A stretch of 64,000 nucleotides of DNA from Pedobacter rhodius. GTDB lineage: Bacteria > Bacteroidota > Bacteroidia > Sphingobacteriales > Sphingobacteriaceae. Every line of letters begins with the position of its first letter. Positions within the stretch are counted from its first letter, which is position 1. Made by a program: the position numbers and the translations under genes. The notes beneath the pieces are model-generated. The model worked only from the letters and a program-made list of their open reading frames with translations. It was not told the origin of the DNA and did not search any database. The stretch is taken from positions 558,001 to 622,000 of the forward strand of contig NZ_JAPWGL010000003.1 of NCBI RefSeq assembly GCF_027213645.1, written 5' to 3'. This document shows, piece by piece, positions 32,193 through 41,210 of the stretch.

Positions 32193-33378
32193 ATTTTAAG
32201 CTGCTTTTTAAGATTATTCTAAATGTTGTTCCTTTACCTATTTCAGAATCTTTAACAAAGATTTCACCGCTATGGTAATTTTCCACGATACGTTTGGTTA
32301 ATGATAAACCTAAACCCCAGCCACGTTTCCTGGTGGTGTAGCCCGGTTGAAAAACCGCATCGAATTTCGATCTGGGAATACCCTTTCCGCTATCCGTAAC
32401 ATCAATAAATACCTGCTCTTTAGCCAGGTTTTCAATAATGTTAACTGAAATAGAACCCTCGTTTTCAATGGCATTTGCGGCATTTTTTAGGAGGTTTTCT
32501 ATTACCCAATCAAAAAGTGGAATATTAAGCATTGCCCTCACCTGTTCATCACCGGTAATGGTAAATTTAACTTTATCGGATGTTCTGACTTTAAAATAAT
32601 CGATGAAATTATTAATGACCAGGTAAACCACATGATCTTCAAGTATTGGTTTCGAGCCGATTTTTGAAAACCTGTCGGTAATAATTTCAAGGCGTTTAAT
32701 GTCGTTTTCCATCTCGGCAATCAAAGGATCATCTTCCGCATCGAATTTCGATTTCATAAGTTCTACCCAGGCCATTAATGACGATATCGGGGTGCCGAGC
32801 TGATGTGCCGTTTCTTTCGCCAGACCTACCCAAACATGATCCTGTTCATCTCTTCTCGCCGAACTAAATGCTGCATAGGCCGTTAAAAGAAATAGAAAAA
32901 TAACACCCATCTGGATATATGGAAAGTAACGGAGTTGTGTTAAAACGAAAGAATCTTTATAGTAAGCCTTATATTCGGCGCCAAAAACATTCATTGTTGC
33001 AGGCTTATGCTGTATCTTCATAGTGGCCAGTTGTTTAACAAAATACAGGCTATCATAAACCAGTTTGCCGTTATCAGGCCATATTGTTTTGGTACTGTCT
33101 AATCCTGATGTTGAAATAATTAAGCCTTCGTTATTGGTTAATATTACGGGCGTTTTTGTGTTCTGCCTAACCGTTTCTACCAAACCAACCAGTAAATCAT
33201 TATCCATTAAAAGCATAGAGCGCTCTTGTACTTTTACCCAAAGCTGAAACTGGTTTTCCTCTTCGCGTTCCATTTTTTTAACAAAAGAATCGGTGTAAAA
33301 TACAGAGGCAATGCCGATTAGGATGGCAAAAATAAGAAGGAAAAATTTCCAGCGGCGTTTCTTTTCGTATGGATTCAT
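32173..33378 (-). CDS. Membrane sensor histidine kinase, PorY candidate
   Basis: 401 residues. Two transmembrane helices (12-29 and about 152-173) flank a 120-residue periplasmic sensor. The dimerisation/phospho-acceptor motif is KETAHQLGTPISSLMAW with His192, then an HATPase domain (NLLKNAANAIENEG, DSGKGIPRS, GWGLGLSLTKRIV). There is no receiver and no HAMP domain. Length, topology and HQLGTP-type H-box fit PorY, the kinase of T9SS regulator PorX (16042 here), but I know the PorY sequence only from memory. First gene of an operon with DinB and thioesterase. Confidence 0.8.
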   Translation of the reverse strand: MNPYEKKRRWKFFLLIFAILIGIASVFYTDSFVKKMEREEENQFQLWVKVQERSMLLMDNDLLVGLVETVRQNTKTPVILTNNEGLIISTSGLDSTKTIWPDNGKLVYDSLYFVKQLATMKIQHKPATMNVFGAEYKAYYKDSFVLTQLRYFPYIQMGVIFLFLLTAYAAFSSARRDEQDHVWVGLAKETAHQLGTPISSLMAWVELMKSKFDAEDDPLIAEMENDIKRLEIITDRFSKIGSKPILEDHVVYLVINNFIDYFKVRTSDKVKFTITGDEQVRAMLNIPLFDWVIENLLKNAANAIENEGSISVNIIENLAKEQVFIDVTDSGKGIPRSKFDAVFQPGYTTRKRGWGLGLSLTKRIVENYHSGEIFVKDSEIGKGTTFRIILKSSLKYEPTTA

Positions 33379-33515
33379 GCTTTGGGTAGCAAATTACAAT
33401 AACAAAACGAAAAAAACATAAAACCATTATGCTTTTTCAGAAACTGAGGGGTAATAATTTTAAAAGCATTACCGCGTCATTGCAGATGAAAACAATATAA
33501 AACAGATGAAAAACA

Positions 33516-33523
33516 TATCTTTG
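33516..33523 (+). promoter_or_regulatory. -7 box (TATCTTTG) of gltX
   Basis: TATCTTTG matches TAnnTTTG and would start transcription near 33530, just before the 19-bp inverted repeat that fills the leader. Confidence 0.6.
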
Positions 33524-33532
33524 TGCCGTCTT

Positions 33533-33580
33533 GCGTTTTGCGTTAGGCGCTAAGCGTTCAAAGCGCCTAACGCAAAACGC
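33533..33580 (+). promoter_or_regulatory. 19-bp perfect inverted repeat in the gltX leader
   Basis: gcgttttgcgttaggcgct (33533-33551) and its exact reverse complement (33562-33580) flank a 10-nt loop. It lies between the expected transcription start and the ATG at 33602, so the mRNA should fold into a very stable stem beside the start codon. There is no T-run, so it is not a simple terminator. It may control translation, protect the 5' end, or be a dispersed palindrome. Confidence 0.7.
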
Positions 33581-33601
33581 TTAGCGCTCAACAAAACAAC
33601 A

Positions 33602-35110
33602 ATGGATAAAAAAGTTAGAGTACGATTTGCGCCGAGCCCAACCGGAGGCTTGCATTTAGGGGGTGTTCGCACAGCCTTGTTTAATTATTTGTTTGCAAGA
33701 AAACATAATGGAACCTTTGTTTTACGTGTAGAAGATACCGACCAGAACCGCTTTGTAGAGGGTGCTGAAGAATATATTGTAAACTGTTTGGATTGGTGTG
33801 GCATTACGCCGGATGAAAGTCCCAACAAACCGGGTGCTTACGGCCCTTATCGCCAGAGTGAGCGCAAGTCGAGTTACAGAAAGTTTGCCGAACAGCTAAT
33901 TAGCGACGGTTATGCCTATTATGCTTTTGATACACCGGAAGAATTGGATGTAAAAAGAAAAGAATTTCCAAATTTTCAATATGGACAGGCCACACGTATG
34001 CAGATGCGTAATTCCTTAACGTTAACGCTTAGTGAAGTTGAAGATTTATTGGCAGCAAAAACACCACACGTTATCCGCATTAAAGTACCTGAAGATGAAA
34101 TTGTTCATTTTAGCGATTTAATTCGTGGCGATGTCAGCTTCGAAACGGCTATTGTTGATGATAAAGTTTTGCTTAAAGCAGATGGTATGCCAACGTATCA
34201 TTTGGCCGTTGTTGTAGATGATAAAGCCATGGAAATTACACATGCTTTTCGAGGTGAAGAATGGTTGCCATCGGCACCGGTTCATATTTTACTTTGGAAA
34301 TATTTAGGCTGGGAAACAGATATGCCGCAATGGGCGCATTTACCTTTAATTTTAAAACCCGACGGGCATGGAAAATTAAGCAAGCGCGATGGCGATCGCT
34401 TAGGTTTCCCGGTTTATGCAATGAACTGGATAGATCCTAAAACCGGCGATGTAACAAAAGGATTTAAAGAAATGGGTTTCCTGCCGGAAGCTTTTGTAAA
34501 TATACTTGCGCTTCTGGGCTGGAATGATGGAACGGAGCAGGAAATCTTTACGCTTGTCGAGTTAGAAGAAAGATTTTCTATGGAGAGAATCAGTAAGGCA
34601 GGGGCTAAGTTCGATTTTGAAAAAGCGAAGTGGTATAACCACGAGTGGATAAAGCAGACTTCAGTTGAAAATTTGCGGGTTTCAGTTAAAAATGAACTGC
34701 AAAAGGCAGGAATAGAAGTTAATGATGACAGGCGTTTAGATACGGTTATCGATTTAATAAAAGACAGGTGTACGTTATTGCCAGATTTTGTCGTTCAGAG
34801 TGGTTATTTTTTTACTTCACCTGCAGTATATGATTCGGCGTCGGTAAAGCCAAAATGGACGGTAGAAAAAGCCGCTTTTTTTGAAACATATGCAGAAAAT
34901 ATCAACTTAGGCAATGCAATTGAAGCCGAAGCCGCTTTTAAAGCTTTAGCAGAAGAAAAAGGTTTTAAACCCGGCGAATTGATGCTGCCTTTCAGGGTTA
35001 TGCTTGTTGGCGGAAAGTTTGGTCCCGGTGTTTTCGATATTGCGATTTTACTCGGCACTGAAGAAACGAAATCTAGAATAGCTAAAGCGATAACAGTTTT
35101 TAATGGTTAG
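33602..35110 (+). CDS. gltX: Glutamyl-tRNA synthetase
   Basis: 502 residues, class I synthetase. The HIGH-type motif is PSPTGGLHLGGVRTALF; the KMSKS-type motif is GKLSKRDGDR near residue 260. It charges tRNA-Glu; no second GlnRS/GluRS is in the window. The C-terminal anticodon-binding domain covers about 350-500. A stem-loop fills its leader (33533-33580). Ends 62 bp before the GG-leader peptide gene. Confidence 0.96.
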   Translation: MDKKVRVRFAPSPTGGLHLGGVRTALFNYLFARKHNGTFVLRVEDTDQNRFVEGAEEYIVNCLDWCGITPDESPNKPGAYGPYRQSERKSSYRKFAEQLISDGYAYYAFDTPEELDVKRKEFPNFQYGQATRMQMRNSLTLTLSEVEDLLAAKTPHVIRIKVPEDEIVHFSDLIRGDVSFETAIVDDKVLLKADGMPTYHLAVVVDDKAMEITHAFRGEEWLPSAPVHILLWKYLGWETDMPQWAHLPLILKPDGHGKLSKRDGDRLGFPVYAMNWIDPKTGDVTKGFKEMGFLPEAFVNILALLGWNDGTEQEIFTLVELEERFSMERISKAGAKFDFEKAKWYNHEWIKQTSVENLRVSVKNELQKAGIEVNDDRRLDTVIDLIKDRCTLLPDFVVQSGYFFTSPAVYDSASVKPKWTVEKAAFFETYAENINLGNAIEAEAAFKALAEEKGFKPGELMLPFRVMLVGGKFGPGVFDIAILLGTEETKSRIAKAITVFNG

Positions 35111-35172
35111 AAATAATTTTAAGTTATAAAAAAGTTAGTATATTGTATAATTAACCACTAAAGTATGTAATT

Positions 35173-35355
35173 ATGAAAAAAAAACTAAAAGATTTGCAAG
35201 GAATTACTGTTCTAACAAAAGAAGAACAAAGGAACATTATGGGTGGAATGAAGTGGAATGGATTTGGATCTGACAATGTTGAAGACAGCAGGCCCGGACA
35301 TGAATTGAATAATAATCTGTTTACTTGGATAAATAGAGATGGAAGTCATAAGTAA
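35173..35355 (+). CDS. 60-residue double-glycine-leader peptide with a YpfJ-like N-terminal core
   Basis: Residues 1-25 are a leader of the kind seen on Bacteroidota secreted or modified peptides: MKKKLKDLQGI, TVLTKEEQRNIMGG. Residues 26-60 begin MKWNGFGSDNVEDSR, which matches the usual start of YpfJ-type zinc metallopeptidases (from memory, E. coli YpfJ begins MRWQGRRESDNVEDRR). The adjacent ypfJ gene has GSENVEDSRG at the same point, and 18 bp (aatgttgaagacagcagg) are identical between 35275-35292 and 35504-35521. The tail (NNNLFTWINRDGSHK) has no match I know. A terminator follows, so it is its own transcript. No maturase or transporter gene is adjacent. Confidence 0.65.
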   Translation: MKKKLKDLQGITVLTKEEQRNIMGGMKWNGFGSDNVEDSRPGHELNNNLFTWINRDGSHK

Positions 35356-35404
35356 GCGCTTATCTTCATTTGATAAAAAAAATGTCTCTTAGTAACTAAA
35401 TATA

Positions 35405-35436
35405 AAAAATAGGCAACATTTATGTTGTCTATTTTG
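35405..35436 (+). terminator. Terminator-like hairpin after the GG-leader peptide gene
   Basis: taggcaac / gttgtcta stem (one G-U pair) around atttat, followed by TTTTGTTG. It separates the peptide transcript from the metallopeptidase gene starting at 35477. Confidence 0.65.
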
Positions 35437-35476
35437 TTGTAAAAGATATTTAACATGTTTTAATTAATTGACTACT

Positions 35477-36316
35477 ATGCAAATATTCGGAAAAGGAAGT
35501 GAAAATGTTGAAGACAGCAGGGGAAGTAAAGGTGGCGGAAAGGCTGTTTTAGGTGGAGGAGTAGGTTTAATAATTGTGGTGTTAGGGCTGTTTTTTGGAA
35601 AAGATTTAACTGGCTTGGTTGGTCAAATACCAACTAATGAAGCCGCTGAAGTTAATAAAGGAATTCCAACAGATTCTGCCGGAATTCAAATGTCGAAGAT
35701 TTTAAATTCTACGGATGAAGTTTGGGAAAAAGAATTTCAAAGCATGAGTAAAGAATATGAAAAACCAACGCTTCGATTATTTAGAGAAGGTGTGCAAACA
35801 GCTTGTGGAAATGCCACTGCTGATGTTGGGCCTTTCTATTGTCCGGGAGATAATAAAGTTTACATAGATTTATCATTTTATGATGAACTGGCTAACCGTT
35901 TTGGTGCAGCAGGAGATTTTGCGCAAGCCTATGTTTTAGCCCATGAGGTAGGTCATCATGTTCAAAATCTTTTAGGTATTTCTGATAAATTACAACAAGC
36001 ACGTGGAAAAGTTAGTGAAGCGGATTACAACCGTTTATCTGTTAAATTAGAACTCCAGGCAGATTTCTTTGCCGGCCTATGGGCCCACAATGCGCAAAAA
36101 TCAGGAATAATAAAACTTGATGAAGGCGACTTACAAGAGGCATTAACTGCAGCGAATGCCATCGGCGATGATAAATTGCAAAAACAGGCAAATGGTGAGG
36201 TTACACCAGACTCTTTCACCCATGGTACATCACAACAACGTATGTATTGGTTCAAAAAAGGATTCGAAACCGGAGATATTAAACAAGGCGATACATTTAA
36301 TTCAAATAATTTATAA
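35477..36316 (+). CDS. ypfJ: Neutral zinc metallopeptidase (YpfJ/KPN_02809 family)
   Basis: 279 residues from the chosen ATG at 35477; the longer frame starts at a TTG. It begins MQIFGKGSENVEDSRG, then a Gly-rich stretch, one transmembrane helix (about 25-42), and the peptidase domain: TACGNATADVGPFYCPGDNKVYIDLSFYDEL, the HExxH zinc site AHEVGHH (His156-His160), ELQADFFAGLW, and DSFTHGTSQQR near the C-terminus. Membrane-anchored. The canonical MRW.GR start of the family is not on this protein but in the core of the small peptide 120 bp upstream. Confidence 0.9.
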   Translation: MQIFGKGSENVEDSRGSKGGGKAVLGGGVGLIIVVLGLFFGKDLTGLVGQIPTNEAAEVNKGIPTDSAGIQMSKILNSTDEVWEKEFQSMSKEYEKPTLRLFREGVQTACGNATADVGPFYCPGDNKVYIDLSFYDELANRFGAAGDFAQAYVLAHEVGHHVQNLLGISDKLQQARGKVSEADYNRLSVKLELQADFFAGLWAHNAQKSGIIKLDEGDLQEALTAANAIGDDKLQKQANGEVTPDSFTHGTSQQRMYWFKKGFETGDIKQGDTFNSNNL

Positions 36317-36416
36317 TTTTTTAAAACATTTTTAAAATGTATGTGTTTGTTTACATTTAGGGACGATTTCGCCCTAACCAAACATGATTTCCCGGCTTTC
36401 TAATGTTTTATAAAAG

Positions 36417-37568
36417 ATGATTCTTATTGTTGATGACAGGCCTGAAAACCTAGTATCTCTGCAGAAAGTATTGCAGGCTCACAATTTTGAGGTTGATACA
36501 GCACCTTCAGGAGAGGAAGCGCTAAAAAAAGTTCTGAAAAATAATTACGTCCTGATTATTCTTGATGTTCAAATGCCTGATATGGATGGCTTTGAAGTAG
36601 CCGAAGCCGTTTCTGGTTTCAGTAAAGCAAAAGACACAGCAATCATTTTTTTATCTGCAGTAAATACAGAATTAAGATTTATCACTAAAGGCTATGAAAG
36701 TGGTGGTTTGGATTACATTACCAAACCGGTAGATATCAACATTCTTTTACTGAAAATAAAAACATTTTACCGCATTTATGAGCAAAATAGAAAGCTCAAC
36801 GAAATCCAGGAAAAACTTTTGGAAGAAATCGAATTCCGCAAGCAGGCTGAGCATAAAAAAGATGAATTTATAAGTATTGCAAGCCATGAGTTAAAAACAC
36901 CGCTAACCAGTGTAAAAGGCTATATTCAATTATTGCAAAGGAGCATTAATAAAGATGATAAGGTGATGGCGCAAAATCATCTTGATAAAGCCAGCATTCA
37001 ATTGGAAAAATTGAATGAACTGATAGTTGATTTACTGGATATTTCTAAAATTGAAAGCGGAAAACTGAAATTTAATATGCAGCAATTCTGCGCAGATAAT
37101 ATGGTAAATAATGCCATTGAAATGATGCAGCAATCAAATCCTGAATTCAACATCACTAAGCTTGGCAAAACCAATGAAATGATTTACGGCGATGAAATGC
37201 GACTGGAACAGGTTGTTATCAATTTCATCAGCAATGCAATAAAATACGCACCAGGCACCAACCAGGTTAATGTAATTATCAATATAAAAGATGGCAAACT
37301 CTATCTGGCCGTTAAAGATTTCGGCATTGGAATTCCAAAAGAACAGCAGCATAAAATATTTGATAAATTTTACCGCGTAGAAGAAAACAGTAACCGGTTT
37401 AACGGCTTGGGTATTGGATTATACATCTGTTCTGAAATTATTAAAAGACATGGTGGCACAATTGGCGTAAATAGTTTACCTGATGAGGGCTCTGAGTTTT
37501 ATTTTATCATTCCGATAGAAGAGGAAACCAGGTTAATCGCCGATAAAAAAATACTTGAAAATGTTTAA
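36417..37568 (+). CDS. Receiver-histidine kinase (response regulator with C-terminal kinase)
   Basis: 383 residues. Receiver domain 1-120 with phospho-acceptor Asp50 (IILDVQMPDMDG), a coiled linker, then a HisKA/HATPase kinase with H-box SIASHELKTPLTS (His157), N box FISNAIKYAPGT and GLGIGLYICSEII. No membrane segment, so cytoplasmic. A receiver before the kinase suggests that it is the target of another kinase, perhaps the 1193-residue hybrid kinase encoded next. First gene of the signalling island. Confidence 0.88.
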   Translation: MILIVDDRPENLVSLQKVLQAHNFEVDTAPSGEEALKKVLKNNYVLIILDVQMPDMDGFEVAEAVSGFSKAKDTAIIFLSAVNTELRFITKGYESGGLDYITKPVDINILLLKIKTFYRIYEQNRKLNEIQEKLLEEIEFRKQAEHKKDEFISIASHELKTPLTSVKGYIQLLQRSINKDDKVMAQNHLDKASIQLEKLNELIVDLLDISKIESGKLKFNMQQFCADNMVNNAIEMMQQSNPEFNITKLGKTNEMIYGDEMRLEQVVINFISNAIKYAPGTNQVNVIINIKDGKLYLAVKDFGIGIPKEQQHKIFDKFYRVEENSNRFNGLGIGLYICSEIIKRHGGTIGVNSLPDEGSEFYFIIPIEEETRLIADKKILENV

Positions 37569-37615
37569 TACCATCAAATTACCATCTTATAAATCCCAAC
37601 AAAGCATAAATTTTA

Positions 37616-40600
37616 ATGAAAACAACCCTTAAAAATAATTTACGGTTAGGCCTCGGCTTATCGCTTATTATTCTTTTCATCAGTTCTCTTGCTTCGTACG
37701 TTAGTATAAGCAATTTGATAAAAAGTACCGAACTGGTTAAACATAGTGATGAAGTAATTTTAAATGTAGAAAGCATAATTTCTACTTTAAAAGATGCGGA
37801 AACGGGTCAGAGAGGCTATCTCTTAACCGGTAATAAAGTTTTTCTGGAACCTTACAACGGCGCTACCGATGCTGCGCTTAATACTTTAAATAAAGTTGCT
37901 GAAAGTACCAGGGATAATCAAAAGCAGCAAAAAAACGTTGATGAATTAAGGAATATCATGTTGCGCCGGTTAGGGATTATTAAATCTACTATCGAAATTA
38001 AATCTTTAGGCGGACAGGTAGATCCTACAGTTTTGTTTCAAGGTAAAACCTATATGGATCAAGCGAGGAATATCGTTAACCAAATGGTAACTGAAGAACG
38101 CCGGCTACTTGAAAACAGAACAGCAGAATTAAATAAGCTCACTTCTTATACCCCAATATTAATTTTAATTGCTGCGGTACTGGCAATTTTAATCACCTTG
38201 TTTTTTTATAGAAAAGTATCGATTGATTTTGATGAACGCGTTAAACTTCAAAAAGAAATTGAAGACAAAAAATACGAGATGGAAAAACGTATTTTGGCCA
38301 TTAAAGAAATTGCACATCAAATTTCTGAAGGAAATTACGGCGTAAAATTAGACAGTCAGACACAGGACGATATTGGTGAGCTTTCAGGCTCATTAAATAC
38401 AATGTCGGCCTCGTTAAAAAAATCTTTCGATACCCTGGCGGAAAACGAATGGCTGCAAACCGGCGTTGCAAACCTGAATGTAAAAATGGTTGGCGAAAAA
38501 GATGTTTTTAAGTTAGCAGATGATATTATTGAGTTTTTAATAACTTATACAAAAAGCCAGGTTGGTGCAATTTATCTCTTTAAAGATGATGGTTATCTGC
38601 ATCTTAAAGGACAGTATGCAGTAAAAGGGCAAAATCTTGCAAGCATATTGGAAGTTGGGGAAGGCTTAATTGGCCAGGCTGTAAAATCCGGCAAGCATAT
38701 TTTACTCGATGAAATTCCACAGGGTGAATTAACCGTTAGTTATGCAACCGGAAATATCAAACCGACACAATTATTAGTTTTGCCAATTATTAGAAATGGT
38801 ATTACAATGGGTGGTATGGAAATAGGCTCGGTAAGCCCATTCAGCGATTTGCAGCTTCACTTTTTAAACCTGGTTATATCTGACGTGGGTACAGCTTTAT
38901 TAGGTGCTCAGAACAGGCAAAAATTACAGCAACTGTTAGAAGAAACGCAGGCCCAGTCGGAAGAATTGCAGGTTCAGCACAATGAACTGGAGGGTATGAA
39001 TGCAGAGCTGGAAGCGCAGGCGCAAAAACTCCAGGCTTCAGAAGAAGAATTACGCGTACAACAGGAAGAGCTGCTTCAGAGCAATCAGGAACTTGAAGAA
39101 AGAAGTAGTTTGCTCGAAGAAAAAAATGAGCTTATCGAAGAGCGTAATATTGAAATTCAGCAAAAAGCAGAGGCCCTGGAATTGAGTACCAGATACAAAT
39201 CTGAATTTCTTGCAAATATGTCGCACGAGTTGCGCACCCCGTTAAATTCGATTTTATTGTTATCAAGGTTGATGGCCGAAAACGAGGAAATGGATCGCGA
39301 ACATCAGGAATATGCAGAAGTTATTCAAAGTTCAGGACAAGGCCTGTTAAGCTTAATTGATGAAATTCTGGATTTATCTAAAATTGAAGCCGGGAAAATG
39401 GAACTCGACCGGGCAAACATCAAGATAGCAGATGTTGTGTCGAATATGCGTGCCTTATTTAATCCGCTTGCCAACGAAAAAGCTTTAAAATTAGTAATTA
39501 ATACGTCGGAAGAATTGCCGGAATTTTTCCATACCGACAAAATGCGGTTGGAGCAGATATTAAAAAATCTTTTGTCGAACGCCATCAAATTTACCACGGA
39601 AGGTACCGTTACCTTGGATATTAAGAAAAATGAAAAGCTAAACGCCCTGATTTTTAAGGTTACGGATACCGGTGTTGGTATTGCAGCAGAAAAACAGGGA
39701 ATGATTTTCGAAGCTTTTCAACAAGCAGATGGCTCTACAAGGCGTAAGTTCGGAGGTACCGGTTTGGGGCTCTCCATCAGCCGCGAACTGGCTAAACTTT
39801 TAGGCGGTTATATCGATTTAAAAAGTAAAGAAAACGAAGGTAGTATTTTTACCTTAATACTGCCGGTTGATAAAAATAAAGGTCTTGAGGATATCGAAAT
39901 ACCTTTAGAAAAACCTGAGGTTGCACCAGAACCCGTTGTTAAAGTAAATCATTTGACGGTTCCAAACATTCCGCAGGAAATAGCGGACGACAGGGCTGAT
40001 ATCCTGCCTGATGATAAGGTAATTTTAATTATTGAAGATGATACGCCTTTTGCAAAAACACTTCTGGATTTTACAAGAAAGAAGGCTTATAAAGGTTTGG
40101 TAGCCGTTCGTGGTGATGTTGGTATAGAAATGGCAAAGGCTTATAAACCATTGGCGATTCTTCTGGATATTCAATTGCCTGTTAAAGATGGGTGGCAGGT
40201 TATGGAAGAACTAAAATCTGATCCGGATACCCGTCCGATTCCTGTTCATATTATGTCTTCACTACAGGTTAAAAAGGAAAGTCTGCTGAAAGGTGCTATT
40301 GATTTTATTAATAAACCTTTCGCTTTTGAACATATGCAGGAGATTTTCCAGAAGCTGGAACATGCCCTGAGCCGCCACCCGAAAAAGGTATTAATTGTTG
40401 AAGAAAATGAGCAGCATGCAAAAGCATTAAGCTATTTTCTGGGTAATTTTAACATTCAAACCGAAATTGTAAATCAGGTGGTTGATGGTGTTTCTGCATT
40501 GCACAAACCAGATGTAAACTGCGTGATTCTGGACATGGGTATTCCGGATAAACATGCTTACGAAACGTTAGAGGTTGTAAAGAAAACACCTGGTTTGGAA

Positions 40601-41197
40601 AACCTGCCGATTATCATTTTCACAGGTAAAAGCTTATCAAAAGGCGAAGAAAGCAGAATCAAGCAGTATGCAGATTCCATTGTTGTAAAAACCGCTCATT
40701 CTTATCAACGTATTTTGGATGAAGCCGGTTTATTTCTTCACCTTGTAGAAGAAAAAAGCAAAGTGAAGAAGGCGGAGCCTAAAAAATTCTCCGAATTACA
40801 GGATGTTTTAAAAGGAAAAACAGTTCTAGTGGCAGATGATGATGTCAGAAATATTTTTTCTTTAACAAAAATACTGGAGCAACATCAAATGAAGGTTCTT
40901 GCGGCTACAGATGGAAAAGAGGCCTTAAAGCTTCTTGATGAAAACCCATCGGTTGACGTTGTTCTCATGGACATGATGATGCCGGAACTTGACGGCTATG
41001 AGACAACAACCGCCATCAGACAAAATATTAAATATCGTAATTTACCGGTTTTAGCAGTTACAGCAAAGGCCATGATGGGCGACCGCGAAAAGTGTATTTC
41101 TGCCGGCGCTTCCGATTACATCAGTAAGCCCGTAGATATGGATCAGCTGCTTTCGCTTTTACGCGTTTGGTTATACGAAAATCATCATAAATCTTAA
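37616..41197 (+). CDS. Large hybrid sensor kinase: CHASE3-HAMP-GAF-HisKA-HATPase-three receivers
   Basis: 1193 residues. Membrane helices at about 10-30 and 180-200 enclose a CHASE3 sensor (DAETGQRGYLLTG). HAMP about 200-255, GAF about 280-430, a long coiled coil 440-525 rich in Glu and Gln, HisKA with SHELRTPLNS (His537), HATPase to about 755, then three receiver domains with Asp851, Asp973 and Asp1119. It is a multistep phosphorelay kinase. The receiver order suggests branched output through CheR, CheB and the stand-alone receivers downstream. Confidence 0.88.
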   Translation: MKTTLKNNLRLGLGLSLIILFISSLASYVSISNLIKSTELVKHSDEVILNVESIISTLKDAETGQRGYLLTGNKVFLEPYNGATDAALNTLNKVAESTRDNQKQQKNVDELRNIMLRRLGIIKSTIEIKSLGGQVDPTVLFQGKTYMDQARNIVNQMVTEERRLLENRTAELNKLTSYTPILILIAAVLAILITLFFYRKVSIDFDERVKLQKEIEDKKYEMEKRILAIKEIAHQISEGNYGVKLDSQTQDDIGELSGSLNTMSASLKKSFDTLAENEWLQTGVANLNVKMVGEKDVFKLADDIIEFLITYTKSQVGAIYLFKDDGYLHLKGQYAVKGQNLASILEVGEGLIGQAVKSGKHILLDEIPQGELTVSYATGNIKPTQLLVLPIIRNGITMGGMEIGSVSPFSDLQLHFLNLVISDVGTALLGAQNRQKLQQLLEETQAQSEELQVQHNELEGMNAELEAQAQKLQASEEELRVQQEELLQSNQELEERSSLLEEKNELIEERNIEIQQKAEALELSTRYKSEFLANMSHELRTPLNSILLLSRLMAENEEMDREHQEYAEVIQSSGQGLLSLIDEILDLSKIEAGKMELDRANIKIADVVSNMRALFNPLANEKALKLVINTSEELPEFFHTDKMRLEQILKNLLSNAIKFTTEGTVTLDIKKNEKLNALIFKVTDTGVGIAAEKQGMIFEAFQQADGSTRRKFGGTGLGLSISRELAKLLGGYIDLKSKENEGSIFTLILPVDKNKGLEDIEIPLEKPEVAPEPVVKVNHLTVPNIPQEIADDRADILPDDKVILIIEDDTPFAKTLLDFTRKKAYKGLVAVRGDVGIEMAKAYKPLAILLDIQLPVKDGWQVMEELKSDPDTRPIPVHIMSSLQVKKESLLKGAIDFINKPFAFEHMQEIFQKLEHALSRHPKKVLIVEENEQHAKALSYFLGNFNIQTEIVNQVVDGVSALHKPDVNCVILDMGIPDKHAYETLEVVKKTPGLENLPIIIFTGKSLSKGEESRIKQYADSIVVKTAHSYQRILDEAGLFLHLVEEKSKVKKAEPKKFSELQDVLKGKTVLVADDDVRNIFSLTKILEQHQMKVLAATDGKEALKLLDENPSVDVVLMDMMMPELDGYETTTAIRQNIKYRNLPVLAVTAKAMMGDREKCISAGASDYISKPVDMDQLLSLLRVWLYENHHKS

Positions 41198-41210
41198 TCT
41201 TTTAATTAAT

